Shown piece after piece: positions 51,315 to 60,008 of a stretch of DNA of 64,000 nt (position 1 is the first letter of the stretch; each line of letters opens with the position of its first letter). Origin of the DNA: G963665925 sp963665925 (GTDB taxonomy: Bacteria > Bacillota > Clostridia > Peptostreptococcales > Acidaminobacteraceae); contig OY762511.1 of the NCBI GenBank assembly GCA_963665925.1, positions 2,046,001 through 2,110,000 of the forward strand, given 5' to 3'. The notes below the pieces were generated by a model, which made no database searches, was not told the DNA's origin, and was given only the letters and a program-made list of their open reading frames with translations. A program made the position numbers and the translations under genes.

Positions 51315-52502
51315 ATGAGAGAAGTTGTAATTGTCAGTGCGGCAAGGACACCGATTGGTAACTTCGGTGGCGCACTTGCGCCAATGAGCGCTGTCGATTT
51401 AGGGGTTGTAGCTGTGAAGGCGGCTTTAGAACGGGGAAATGTAAAGCCTGAAATGGTGGATGAGGTCCTGATAGGAAATGTCCTTCAAGCAGGTCTGGGA
51501 CAGAATGTTGCGCGTCAGATCGCTGTGAAGGCGGGCCTTCCTGAAGAGGTTCCTGCTATTGCAATCAACAAGCTTTGTGGTTCAGGTCTGCGTACAGTCA
51601 GCATGGCTGCGCAGTTCATCATGCTTGGAGACGCAAAGGTTGTGCTTGCAGGCGGTACTGAAAGCATGTCCAATGCACCTTATATTATGGACAAGGCACG
51701 TTGGGGTATGAGAATGGGCAATGCCTCCGTTGAGGACACGATGATCAAGGATGGTCTTTGGGATGCTTTCAACGATTATCATATGGGCATTACAGCTGAA
51801 AACATTGCTGAAAGGTGGTCAATCACCCGTGAGGAACAGGATGCATTCGCACTCCATAGTCAGATGAAGGCTGCTGCAGCAATAACAGAAGGCAAGTTTA
51901 AAGATGAAATTGTGCCTGTGACTGTCAAGCAAAGACGTAAGGAAATCCTGGTAGATACAGATGAGTTTCCAAGACTTGACGCAACACTGGAATCGTTGCA
52001 GAAGCTGCGACCAGCTTTCAAAAAGGAAGGCACGGTTACTGCGGGCAATGCTTCTGGCATAAATGATGGCGCGGCAATGCTTATTCTGGCTGACAAGGAA
52101 TACGCGCTGGAAAACAATTTGGAAATACTTGCTGAGTTCAAGTCCTACGGTTCTGCGGCACTTGACCCGGCAATTATGGGATACGGCCCTGTGCCGGCTA
52201 CTCGCATTGCACTTGAGAGAGCTGGACTTACAGCGGCTGACCTGGGACTGGTTGAAGCAAATGAAGCCTTTGCGGCACAGTCCATAGCAGTTGTAAGAGA
52301 TTTGGAACTTGATGCGAGCCGTGTCAATGTCAACGGGGGAGCCATTGCACTTGGACACCCGATTGGCGCAAGCGGTGCAAGAATTCTGACGACACTCCTT
52401 TATGAAATGAAAAAGCAAAATACAAAGTACGGCCTGGCGACCTTATGTATAGGCGGTGGACAAGGTACATCTGTAATTGTTGAAAACTATCAGGCAAAGT
52501 AG
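51315..52502 (+). CDS. Acetyl-CoA C-acetyltransferase (thiolase)
   Basis: A 395-residue biosynthetic-type thiolase interconverting two acetyl-CoA and acetoacetyl-CoA. Nucleophile Cys88 lies in INKLCGSGLRTV, His in GHPIGASGAR, and the second Cys in LATLCIGGGQG; NEAFAAQS is conserved. Excellent AGGAGG site. It has its own sigma-54 promoter and begins the C4 acyl-CoA cluster, where it could cleave acetoacetyl-CoA made from 3-hydroxybutyrate. Confidence 0.95.
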   Translation: MREVVIVSAARTPIGNFGGALAPMSAVDLGVVAVKAALERGNVKPEMVDEVLIGNVLQAGLGQNVARQIAVKAGLPEEVPAIAINKLCGSGLRTVSMAAQFIMLGDAKVVLAGGTESMSNAPYIMDKARWGMRMGNASVEDTMIKDGLWDAFNDYHMGITAENIAERWSITREEQDAFALHSQMKAAAAITEGKFKDEIVPVTVKQRRKEILVDTDEFPRLDATLESLQKLRPAFKKEGTVTAGNASGINDGAAMLILADKEYALENNLEILAEFKSYGSAALDPAIMGYGPVPATRIALERAGLTAADLGLVEANEAFAAQSIAVVRDLELDASRVNVNGGAIALGHPIGASGARILTTLLYEMKKQNTKYGLATLCIGGGQGTSVIVENYQAK

Positions 52503-52524
52503 TGTGTTGAAATATCGCGTAAAA

Positions 52525-52641
52525 GACCAAAATGCTAAGCATATGAGCACCACAAAATAAAGCAGAAAAATCAAATATATATTCTGACCAAATATATATG
52601 GAGACCAAAAGTTCTAAAGACTAAAAGGCCAATTGACCAAA
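52525..52641 (+). repeat. GACCAAA direct repeats upstream of SDR gene
   Basis: GACCAAA occurs at 52525, 52586, 52603 and 52635 in one orientation, within a 196-bp gap. The last copy overlaps the -35 of the promoter below. They look like repeated activator sites. Confidence 0.45.
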
Positions 52642-52661
52642 TGACCTTTGAAATTTATATG
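52633..52661 (+). promoter_or_regulatory. Sigma-A promoter of SDR gene
   Basis: TTGACC, 17-nt spacer, TATATG; 38 bp before the SDR start. So this gene may be controlled apart from its sigma-54-driven neighbours. Confidence 0.55.
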
Positions 52662-52698
52662 TGTGTATAGCCAAAAGGCGACTTATTGGAGGTAAAAC

Positions 52699-53436
52699 AT
52701 GAGACTACAGGATAAGGTAGCAATCGTAACAGGTGCTGCACGTGGCATCGGACTTGAAACAGCAAAGCGTTTTGCTGAAGAAGGTGCGACAGTCGTAATC
52801 TGCGATTTGAATGAAGAGGGTGTTGCTGCGGCAGCTCAGGAAATTATTGATGCTGGCGGCCAGGCAATGGGGATTGCTGTTAACGTTACAGACCAGGCCC
52901 AAGTTGAAGAAGCTGTACAAAAGACAGTGGCGGCTTACGGCAAACTGGACTGCCTGGTAAACAACGCTGGTATTACTGCGGATAACACACTTGTGAAAAT
53001 GTCAGAAGATGAGTGGGACCGTGTAATCAATGTTAACCTGAAGGGCGTTTACAACTTCGGTCAGGCAGCAGCTAAGGCTATGGCTGAAAATGGTGGCGCA
53101 ATCCTGAACACATCAAGTGTTGTAGGTATTTATGGAAACTTTGGTCAAACAAATTACGCAGCAGCCAAATGGGGCGTAATCGGTATGACCAAGACTTGGG
53201 CAAAAGAGCTTGGTAAAAAAGGCATTCGTGTAAATGCCGTTGCTCCAGGTTTCATTTTGACACCAATGACAGAAAAGATGCCTGAAAAGGTACTGGATAT
53301 GATGAAAGGCAAATCTCCACTAAGGGACCTTGGCCGCCCTTCGGATATTGCCAATGCATTTCTGTTCCTGGCATCAGATGAAGCCCGTTTTATTACAGGC
53401 ACAGTACTAAGCGTTGATGGCGGCGTAGTTCTTTAA
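52699..53436 (+). CDS. SDR reductase, acetoacetyl-CoA/3-oxoacyl reductase type (FabG/PhaB-like)
   Basis: A 245-residue short-chain dehydrogenase. TGAARGIG binds NAD(P), NNAG follows, and the catalytic Ser140, Tyr153 and Lys157 are visible (NTSSVVGIYG; NYAAAKW). The acidic residue after the second strand (ICDLNEEG) suggests NADH preference. In this cluster it most likely converts (R)-3-hydroxybutyryl-CoA and acetoacetyl-CoA, standing in for Hbd, which is absent. FabG of fatty acid synthesis is the alternative, but no fab genes adjoin. GGAGG site. Confidence 0.88.
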   Translation: MRLQDKVAIVTGAARGIGLETAKRFAEEGATVVICDLNEEGVAAAAQEIIDAGGQAMGIAVNVTDQAQVEEAVQKTVAAYGKLDCLVNNAGITADNTLVKMSEDEWDRVINVNLKGVYNFGQAAAKAMAENGGAILNTSSVVGIYGNFGQTNYAAAKWGVIGMTKTWAKELGKKGIRVNAVAPGFILTPMTEKMPEKVLDMMKGKSPLRDLGRPSDIANAFLFLASDEARFITGTVLSVDGGVVL

Positions 53437-53501
53437 TAAATGCTTCAAAATCTCCCTTATAAAATTTGAACACTTATGGAAAAAACGCCAATCCAACATA
53501 T

Positions 53502-53528
53502 GGACATGTCTAATAATTAGACATGTCC
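53502..53528. promoter_or_regulatory. 27-bp perfect palindrome containing an enhancer site
   Basis: Thirteen-base perfect arms around one A. Its core TGTCTAATAATTAGACA (53507-53523) is the best match to the 17-bp site repeated near the cluster's sigma-54 promoters. It lies 350 bp upstream of the activator's promoter. Confidence 0.65.
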
Positions 53529-53555
53529 TTTCTTCGTGAAAGGCAAAAGAAATGC

Positions 53556-53619
53556 GAAGGGATAGAGGGTGGTGGATATTTGTGCTCGCACAAAGATATC
53601 CACCACCCTCTATCCCTTC
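53556..53619. repeat. Very long hairpin
   Basis: GAAGGGATAGAGGGTGGTGG... pairs with its complement over 24 bp plus 5 bp beyond a two-base bulge, loop CTCG. No T run follows on either strand, so not a simple terminator. It lies between the 27-bp palindrome and the dispersed repeat. Confidence 0.65.
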
Positions 53620-53640
53620 ATATGGCGCGCCTCGCGACAT

Positions 53641-53752
53641 GAGCAATCTTCGATTGCTCAGACTGTTGAAAACTCGGAAATTCTGCGTTGCTGGATGAGG
53701 CCCATTCTGCGCCCTGCCAAATGACGCTTATGGGTTCGGATCTTACCGCAAG
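53641..53752. repeat. Dispersed repeat element, copy B (partial)
   Basis: A GAGCAATC-TTC-GATTGCTC hairpin followed by CAGACTGTTGAAAACTC, GAAA and TGCGTTGCTGGATG. This is the same order as copy A at 3581, but the far inverted half is missing or eroded. Confidence 0.6.
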
Positions 53753-53794
53753 TTCAGTTGAAAGCCCCTTTTAAAATGCCCCCAAAAGCAAAAG

Positions 53795-53811
53795 TGACAA
53801 ATATTTAGACA
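53795..53811. promoter_or_regulatory. Putative enhancer site (activator autoregulation)
   Basis: TGACAAATATTTAGACA, one base off TGTC-N9-GACA, 63 bp upstream of the sigma-54 promoter of the activator gene. Confidence 0.5.
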
Positions 53812-53873
53812 CATGATAAGCTTGAACTAGATAAAAAATGGCTGAAAACCGCTAAAAATGTACAAAAAATAGA

Positions 53874-53888
53874 TGGTATGAATCTTGC
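53874..53888 (+). promoter_or_regulatory. Sigma-54 promoter of the activator gene
   Basis: TGGTAT-GAATC-TTGC with exact GG-N10-GC spacing; 111 bp before the activator ATG at 54000. Confidence 0.7.
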
Positions 53889-53999
53889 ATTACTATTTTA
53901 TAGACGCACGAACGTTTAAATGAGTCCGATTTGGCGCGGTGTTGCCAAAAACAAACAGAAACCGGAGTTCGATGCGAACATACTATTTTGGAGGGACAC

Positions 54000-55721
54000 A
54001 TGAAAAATACAAAGATTCATGGGCTGGATGCATTAATGGAGCATGTAAGGGAAGGGATTGTCTGCGTACGTGAAAACGGCTCAGTCATACTTGCAAACAG
54101 CAGGGCCTGCATGCTGCTCGGCATGACGGAGCTGGAACTTGAGGAAGTGAACCTGAAATACAAAGCGCCGTTTCTCAAACTGAATGAAGCGCTTGAAACC
54201 AATCGCTTTATCAGTGAGGAGCATGTTACCTACGGAAGCGACATATTTGTGGTATCCACATTCCCAATGCGGATGATGGAGGAGGAACCGGTGGTTTGCT
54301 GTGTCTTCAACAACCTGGTTGCCCATCAGAAGCTAAAGGCCAAGGTCTATGAAGACTCCAGGGACTATGACGTGCTTGATGTCCTGATGAACACACTGGA
54401 CGAATGGGTTGTTGTCGTCGATAAGAATGGCATTATCACCCGTATGAGCAAGGCTTATAAAGACTTCAACCAGGACAATGATCCCGAAGGAAAGCATGTT
54501 ACCGACGTTATTGAAAATACACGAATGCATAAGGTTATTGAATCCGGTCTTCCTGAGCTGAACGATGTACAGTACATCAGAGGCAACAAAATGGTGGCGA
54601 GCCGGGTACCAATCATCCGAAGCGGAAAGGTCATCGGGGCTGTAGGCAAGGTTATTTTCAAGGATCTTAAGGATTTCTATACACTCAGCAATAAGATTTC
54701 AACACTACAGAGCGAGGTCGCCTATTATAAAGAGGAACTGGGGCGGGCAAGGGCTGCCAAGTATTCCTTCGATATGATCATTGGCGGATCTGAAGCGACT
54801 GAAAAGACAAAGGCCATGGCAAAACGCGCGGCTAGGACAGACTCCAATGTTCTGATCATTGGAGAAAGCGGAACGGGTAAGGAACTCTTTGCCCATGCCA
54901 TTCATAACGAAAGTTCAAGGCGGTTCGGTCCTTTTGTAAAGGTCAACTGTGCCGCAATTCCAGGAGAGCTGCTGGAATCCGAGCTCTTCGGTTATGAAAG
55001 TGGAGCCTTTACAGGGGCGCGCAAGGATGGGAAAAAGGGTAAGTTTGAGCTTGCAAACAAGGGAACCATTCTTCTCGATGAGATTGGGGAAATGCCGATT
55101 GAAATGCAGGTCAAGCTTCTAAGAGCCCTTCAGGAACGGGAAATAGACCGGGTTGGCGGTCAGGAACCCATTAAAATAGACGTGCGGATTATTGCTTCAA
55201 CCAACAAGGTGCTGGAAGACCTGGTTGAGCAAGGTCTGTTCAGGGAGGATCTTTTCTACCGATTGAACGTCATGCGCATTAATCTCACACCAATCCGGGA
55301 GCGTATTGAGGAAATCCCAGATATCGTCAACGCCCTTGTTTCCAAGCTGACGGAAAGGCTGGGGATCTATGTCTCGGGAATCACACCGGAAGCGATGAAT
55401 ATCATGATGCGCTACGAGTGGCCGGGGAACATAAGGGAGCTGGAAAATGCGCTTGAAAGGGCCATCAACCTGCTTGACGACGACATGCTCATTAAGGCGG
55501 CACACCTGCCGGACAAGCTGATCAAGAACAAGTACAAGGTGCGCCTGCATAAAGGAAAGCTGCTTCAAAACATTATTGAAGAGGTTGAAAAAGAGATTAT
55601 TGAGCAGACTTTGGACGAAAATGACTTCAATAAAAATAAAACGGCGAAAATTTTAGGCATTTCCCGTGCTGGTTTATACAATAAAATAGCCCAATACCAC
55701 ATCAAGGTGTCGAAAAATTAG
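54000..55721 (+). CDS. Sigma-54-dependent transcriptional activator (PAS-AAA-Fis)
   Basis: A 573-residue enhancer-binding protein. Two PAS-type sensor domains (about residues 8-115, 130-235) are followed by a coiled linker. The AAA+ domain has Walker A GESGTGKE, a canonical GAFTGA loop and ILLDEIGE. A Fis helix-turn-helix closes it (KTAKILGISRAGLYNKIAQY). ATG at 54000 behind GGAGGG; an in-frame upstream extension lacks a site. It sits in the middle of the C4 acyl-CoA genes and is the obvious activator of their sigma-54 promoters, including its own. Confidence 0.93.
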   Translation: MKNTKIHGLDALMEHVREGIVCVRENGSVILANSRACMLLGMTELELEEVNLKYKAPFLKLNEALETNRFISEEHVTYGSDIFVVSTFPMRMMEEEPVVCCVFNNLVAHQKLKAKVYEDSRDYDVLDVLMNTLDEWVVVVDKNGIITRMSKAYKDFNQDNDPEGKHVTDVIENTRMHKVIESGLPELNDVQYIRGNKMVASRVPIIRSGKVIGAVGKVIFKDLKDFYTLSNKISTLQSEVAYYKEELGRARAAKYSFDMIIGGSEATEKTKAMAKRAARTDSNVLIIGESGTGKELFAHAIHNESSRRFGPFVKVNCAAIPGELLESELFGYESGAFTGARKDGKKGKFELANKGTILLDEIGEMPIEMQVKLLRALQEREIDRVGGQEPIKIDVRIIASTNKVLEDLVEQGLFREDLFYRLNVMRINLTPIRERIEEIPDIVNALVSKLTERLGIYVSGITPEAMNIMMRYEWPGNIRELENALERAINLLDDDMLIKAAHLPDKLIKNKYKVRLHKGKLLQNIIEEVEKEIIEQTLDENDFNKNKTAKILGISRAGLYNKIAQYHIKVSKN

Positions 55722-55724
55722 ACA
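55708..55724. promoter_or_regulatory. Putative enhancer site for CoA-transferase operon
   Basis: TGTCGAAAAATTAGACA, an exact TGTC-N9-GACA site that contains the stop codon of the activator gene, 147 bp upstream of the next sigma-54 promoter. Confidence 0.6.
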
Positions 55725-55777
55725 TGAACACAAAGAAATCATAAGGATGTCAAGTTGGTAATAGCAGTGCTTTTGAG

Positions 55778-55808
55778 AGGCCTGTCCATTCTGTGGACAG
55801 GTCTTTTT
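55778..55808 (+). terminator. Terminator of sigma-54 activator gene
   Basis: AGGCCTGTCC pairs with GGACAGGTCT (one G-T), then TTTTT. Confidence 0.85.
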
Positions 55809-55870
55809 GCGTCCAGAATTTCAGGCCTTCTGAAAGCCTTGAAATTACACGGTTCATCTTGTGAAAAAAT

Positions 55871-55885
55871 TGGCACGTTGCTTGC
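55871..55885 (+). promoter_or_regulatory. Sigma-54 promoter of the CoA-transferase operon (consensus)
   Basis: TGGCAC-GTTGC-TTGC, full consensus; 64 bp before the CoA-transferase ATG. Confidence 0.9.
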
Positions 55886-55948
55886 GATATATAGATTCGA
55901 ATTGAAAAAACGTATTCACAGATGTGTATCTATATTCGGGAGGAAAAT

Positions 55949-57505
55949 ATGAGAGTGAAATTTCTAAGTGCTGAGGAAGCAATCGACCAGGTACATGACG
56001 GCGCACATATCGTGACAGGTGGTTTCGTTGGTCTCGGTGTGCCGGAAGAAATTGAAATTGCGCTGAAGGAGAAATTCCTTAATAAGGGATGTCCAAAAGA
56101 CCTGACGCTTATTTACGCAGCGGGCCAAGGGGATGGCGGTGAACGCGGACTGAACCATCTTGGACATGAGGGACTGGTTAAAAAGGTCATCGGGGGACAC
56201 TGGGGCCTAGCGCCAAAACTCGGAAAGCTTGCGATTGAAGACAAGATTGAAGCTTATAATCTTCCGCAAGGTGTCATTTCACATATGTTTAGAGATATTG
56301 CTGCTGGAAAACCGGGAACGATAACCCATGTTGGTCTCAAAACATTTGTTGACCCGCGTCTTGAAGGCGGACGAATCAATACCAAAACAAAAGAAGACAT
56401 TGTCGAGGTTATCGAACTGGACAGCAAAGAGTACCTGCGCTACAAGCACTTCGACATCGACTTTGCCTTCCTAAGAGGCAGCTATGCGGATGAAAACGGC
56501 AACATCGTCCTCAGTGAAGAAGCAGTTCCACTGGAGTCTACAGCAATTGCCGCAGCGTGCAAGAACAGTGGCGGAAAGGTCATTGTGCAGGTTAAGGAAG
56601 TTGTTAAGAGCGGATCTCTTGATCCTAAGCTCGTAAAGATTCCTGGAATCTATGTGGACACAATTGTAGTTGCCAAATCAGAAGAAAACCACATGCAGAC
56701 ATATGTGGAGCAGTACAATGCGTCCTTTGCAGGCAATCTGACTGCACCTGACAACTCCTTCAAGGCGCTGGGTCTGAATGAAAGAAAAATCATTGGACGC
56801 CGCGCTGCCATGGAGCTTGAGTCAAACTCAATTGTAAACCTTGGTATTGGTGTGCCGGAAGCCGTAGCGAATGTCGCTAAGGAAGAAGGGGTTATCGAAG
56901 CCATGGTTCTTACAGTGGAAGCGGGCCCAATTGGTGGTATTCCGGCAAGCGGCATGAATTTCGGCGCTTCTACAAATCCTGAAGCAATCATTGACCAGCC
57001 ATATCAGTTTGACTTCTACGATGGCGGCGGACTTGATCTGGCATTTCTTGGACTGGCGCAGTGTGATCAGGAAGGCAACATCAATGTTTCAAAATTCGGT
57101 CCAAAGGTTGCAGGATGTGGCGGCTTCATCAATATCACGCAAAACGCGAAAAAGGTTATTTACTGTGGAACCTTCACAGCGGGTGGTCTAAAGGTTGAGG
57201 CAGACAACGGCACGCTTAAAATCCTGAATGAAGGCAAAATCAAGAAGATGATCTCCAAGGTTGAGCAGGTTACGTTCAGTGGTGCCCATGCGGCAGAACT
57301 CGGACAGCCGGTTCTTTACATTACAGAACGCGCGGTGTTTGAACTGACAAAGGATGGCATGGTTCTCAAGGAAATTGCACCAGGTGTACGTCTTGAGGAA
57401 GATGTTCTTGCTCATATGGAATTTGCACCAATCGTTCCGGAAAATCTACCGCTTATGGATGAAAGAATTTTCAAAGACGAGCCAATGGGACTTGTCATCG
57501 AATAG
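55949..57505 (+). CDS. Acyl-CoA:acetate CoA-transferase (propionate CoA-transferase/YdiF type)
   Basis: A 518-residue fused alpha-beta family I CoA-transferase. The catalytic Glu324 lies in LTVEAGPIGGIPASG, the same number as in Clostridium propionicum Pct; GGFVGLGVPEEIEIAL is the N-terminal signature. It can move CoA among acetyl-, butyryl- and 3-hydroxybutyryl-groups, activating the incoming acid at the cost of acetyl- or butyryl-CoA. ATG at 55949 behind GGGAGG. First gene of a unit that runs through MaoC, acyl-CoA dehydrogenase and EtfBA. Confidence 0.93.
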   Translation: MRVKFLSAEEAIDQVHDGAHIVTGGFVGLGVPEEIEIALKEKFLNKGCPKDLTLIYAAGQGDGGERGLNHLGHEGLVKKVIGGHWGLAPKLGKLAIEDKIEAYNLPQGVISHMFRDIAAGKPGTITHVGLKTFVDPRLEGGRINTKTKEDIVEVIELDSKEYLRYKHFDIDFAFLRGSYADENGNIVLSEEAVPLESTAIAAACKNSGGKVIVQVKEVVKSGSLDPKLVKIPGIYVDTIVVAKSEENHMQTYVEQYNASFAGNLTAPDNSFKALGLNERKIIGRRAAMELESNSIVNLGIGVPEAVANVAKEEGVIEAMVLTVEAGPIGGIPASGMNFGASTNPEAIIDQPYQFDFYDGGGLDLAFLGLAQCDQEGNINVSKFGPKVAGCGGFINITQNAKKVIYCGTFTAGGLKVEADNGTLKILNEGKIKKMISKVEQVTFSGAHAAELGQPVLYITERAVFELTKDGMVLKEIAPGVRLEEDVLAHMEFAPIVPENLPLMDERIFKDEPMGLVIE

Positions 57506-57522
57506 AGAGTGAGGTTGAAGAC

Positions 57523-57942
57523 ATGATAGGAAAATCAATTCAAGAAATGCAAATTGGTGAAAAGGCAAGTTTTCAGAAGACCATAACTGAATCCGATGTT
57601 TACCTTTATGCAGGCATTACGGGAGATCTGAACCCTGTACACATAAATGCAGAGCATGCCGAACAGTCCATGTTCAAGGAGCGTATTGCCCATGGCATGC
57701 TTACAGCGGGTTTCATATCGGCGGTTCTGGGACTACAGCTTCCAGGCCCTGGAACCATCTATTTATCTCAATCCATCAAGTTCACAGCTCCTGTTCGCAT
57801 TGGCGATACCGTTAAGGCAGAGGCAGAAGTTATAGAAAAAATTGAAGAGAAGAACCGCATTAAGTTAAGAACAATCTGTACAAACCAGCGCGGTGAGCAG
57901 GTGCTTGTCGGTGAGGCGATGGTAATGCCTCCTAAAAAATAA
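57523..57942 (+). CDS. MaoC-family (R)-specific enoyl-CoA hydratase
   Basis: A 139-residue hotdog-fold hydratase. The catalytic Asp35 and His40 lie in GITGDLNPVH, with RIAHGMLTAGFIS following; both match the PhaJ/MaoC hydratase-2 motif. It should dehydrate (R)-3-hydroxybutyryl-CoA to crotonyl-CoA. It starts 17 bp after the CoA-transferase. No S-specific crotonase is present, so the pathway here appears R-specific. Confidence 0.92.
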   Translation: MIGKSIQEMQIGEKASFQKTITESDVYLYAGITGDLNPVHINAEHAEQSMFKERIAHGMLTAGFISAVLGLQLPGPGTIYLSQSIKFTAPVRIGDTVKAEAEVIEKIEEKNRIKLRTICTNQRGEQVLVGEAMVMPPKK

Positions 57943-58059
57943 CCAGCTTGAATAGAAGCAATGAAATGATGTCATCTGGAGTATTGAGCCTTGGGGTATG
58001 GCAAGTATTTTCAAACGTGTGTAATAGAGAAAACGAGAATGTAACAGTAGGAGGTCAAC

Positions 58060-59199
58060 ATGAATTTTGAACTCGGAAAAGAGTATGTCCTTCTTCGCCA
58101 GATGTACCGTGCTTTTGCGGAAAATGAGGTAAAGCCTCTGGCAGAAGAGGTCGATGAAGAAGAACGCTTCCCTGTGGAAACGGTTGAGAAAATGAAGAAA
58201 TTCGGTTTCTTCGGTATTCCATTTCCTAAGGCGTACGGCGGTGCAGGTGCAGACAACCTGGCATACGCAATGGCAGTAGAGGAACTTTCTAAGGCTTGTG
58301 GCACGACAGGTGTTATCGTGTCTGCCCATACTTCTCTCTGCGCAGCGCCAATCTATGAGTTTGGCACAGAAGAGCAAAAACAAAAGTACCTTGTTCCACT
58401 TGCAAAGGGTCAAAAGCTGGGTGCTTTTGGTCTTACTGAGCCAGGCGCAGGTACAGACGCTGCTGGACAGCAGACAAGAGCTGTTCTTGACGGCGACCAC
58501 TATATACTGGATGGATCTAAGATCTTCATCACAAATGCAGGCTATGCAGATGTTTACATCATCATGGCTATGACAGACAAGTCAAAGGGTACACGCGGCA
58601 TTTCAGCGTTTATCGTTGACGGCGACACACCAGGCTTCACAGTCGGCAAAAAAGAAAAGAAAATGGGCATCCGCGGTTCTGCAACTTGCGAGCTCATCTT
58701 TGAAAACTGCCGCATTCCAAAGGAAAACCTTCTAGGCAAGGAAGGCATGGGCTTCAAGATTGCAATGAAAACCCTTGATGGCGGCCGTATCGGCATCGCT
58801 TCACAGGCACTGGGTCTGGCTCAGGGCGCAATCGACGAAACAGTGGCTTATGTCAAAGAAAGAAAACAGTTCGGCCGTCCAATCGCCAAGTTCCAGAACA
58901 CACAGTTCCAGCTGGCAGATATGGAAACACGCACAGAGGCAGCGCGTCTTCTTGTATACAAGGCAGCCCGCGCGAAAGATGCGAAGGTACCTTACTCAAA
59001 CGAAGCGGCAATGGCTAAACTGTTTGCAGCAGAAGCAGCAATGGACGTCACTACAAAGGCTGTACAGCTTCACGGCGGCTACGGCTACACAAGAGAGTAC
59101 CCAGTTGAGCGCATGATGCGCGATGCCAAGATCACAGAGATCTATGAAGGTACAAGTGAAGTTCAGCGTATGGTTGTTGCAGCAAACTTGCTCAAGTAG
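58060..59199 (+). CDS. Acyl-CoA dehydrogenase (butyryl-CoA dehydrogenase type)
   Basis: A 379-residue flavoprotein. Catalytic base Glu363 lies in ITEIYEGTSEVQR, as in short-chain dehydrogenases. FGLTEPGAGTDAAGQQT and FITNAGYADVYI are FAD-site blocks. With EtfBA directly downstream it probably reduces crotonyl-CoA to butyryl-CoA, perhaps bifurcating electrons to ferredoxin. AGGAGG site. Codon choice is strongly biased, suggesting high expression. Confidence 0.93.
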   Translation: MNFELGKEYVLLRQMYRAFAENEVKPLAEEVDEEERFPVETVEKMKKFGFFGIPFPKAYGGAGADNLAYAMAVEELSKACGTTGVIVSAHTSLCAAPIYEFGTEEQKQKYLVPLAKGQKLGAFGLTEPGAGTDAAGQQTRAVLDGDHYILDGSKIFITNAGYADVYIIMAMTDKSKGTRGISAFIVDGDTPGFTVGKKEKKMGIRGSATCELIFENCRIPKENLLGKEGMGFKIAMKTLDGGRIGIASQALGLAQGAIDETVAYVKERKQFGRPIAKFQNTQFQLADMETRTEAARLLVYKAARAKDAKVPYSNEAAMAKLFAAEAAMDVTTKAVQLHGGYGYTREYPVERMMRDAKITEIYEGTSEVQRMVVAANLLK

Positions 59200-59210
59200 G
59201 AGGTAAAAAG

Positions 59211-59996
59211 ATGAATATCATCGTTTGCATAAAGCAGGTTCCAGATACAACAGAAGTGCGTCTGGACCCTAAGACAGGTACGCTGATTCGTGATGGCGTG
59301 CCAAGTATCATCAACCCTGACGACAAGGCTGGCCTGGAGGCTGCCCTGCGTCTGAAGGACGAACACGGCGCTCATGTAACAGTGCTTACAATGGGTCCCC
59401 CACAAGCAGACAACGCGCTCAGAGAAGCCCTTGCAATGGGTGCTGACCGCGCGATTCTACTGACAGATAGAGTATTTGCAGGCGCAGACACATGGGCAAC
59501 ATCCATGACGCTTGCAGCAGCGATTAGAAACCTGGAGTACGATCTGATCATCGCTGGCCGTCAGGCTATCGACGGTGACACGGCTCAGGTTGGTCCTCAA
59601 ATCGCAGAGAAGCTTTCCCTGCCACAGGTAAGTTATGTTGAAGACCTGAAGAAAGACGGCGACAAGCTGGTTGTTAAGCGTGTGTTTGAAGACGGCTACC
59701 ACATGATCGAAGTGAAAATGCCATGTCTGATCACAACACTGAGCGAAATGAACGAAGCGCGTTACATGTCTGTTCAAGGTATCTTCGATGCATACCGTGA
59801 AAAGGAAGTGGAAACGTGGACATACGACAACATCGAAGTTGAGCAGGAATTCCTTGGCCTGAAGGGCTCGCCTACGCGCGTTAAGAAGTCTTTCACAAAA
59901 TCAGTCAAGGCACCTGGCAAGAAGTACGATGTGGATCCACAGCAGGCTGCGAAAATCATCCTTGATAACCTCAAGGAAAAGTACATTATCGATTAG
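59211..59996 (+). CDS. etfB: Electron transfer flavoprotein beta subunit
   Basis: A 261-residue EtfB. The start MNIIVCIKQVPDTTEVRLDPKTG and AGRQAIDGDTAQVGPQIAE are typical of Etf from butyrate-forming anaerobes, some of which bifurcate electrons. It starts 11 bp after the acyl-CoA dehydrogenase and 12 bp before etfA. Bifurcation is a reasonable expectation but not shown by motif alone. Confidence 0.95.
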   Translation: MNIIVCIKQVPDTTEVRLDPKTGTLIRDGVPSIINPDDKAGLEAALRLKDEHGAHVTVLTMGPPQADNALREALAMGADRAILLTDRVFAGADTWATSMTLAAAIRNLEYDLIIAGRQAIDGDTAQVGPQIAEKLSLPQVSYVEDLKKDGDKLVVKRVFEDGYHMIEVKMPCLITTLSEMNEARYMSVQGIFDAYREKEVETWTYDNIEVEQEFLGLKGSPTRVKKSFTKSVKAPGKKYDVDPQQAAKIILDNLKEKYIID

Positions 59997-60008
59997 GAGG
60001 ACTTTCAC

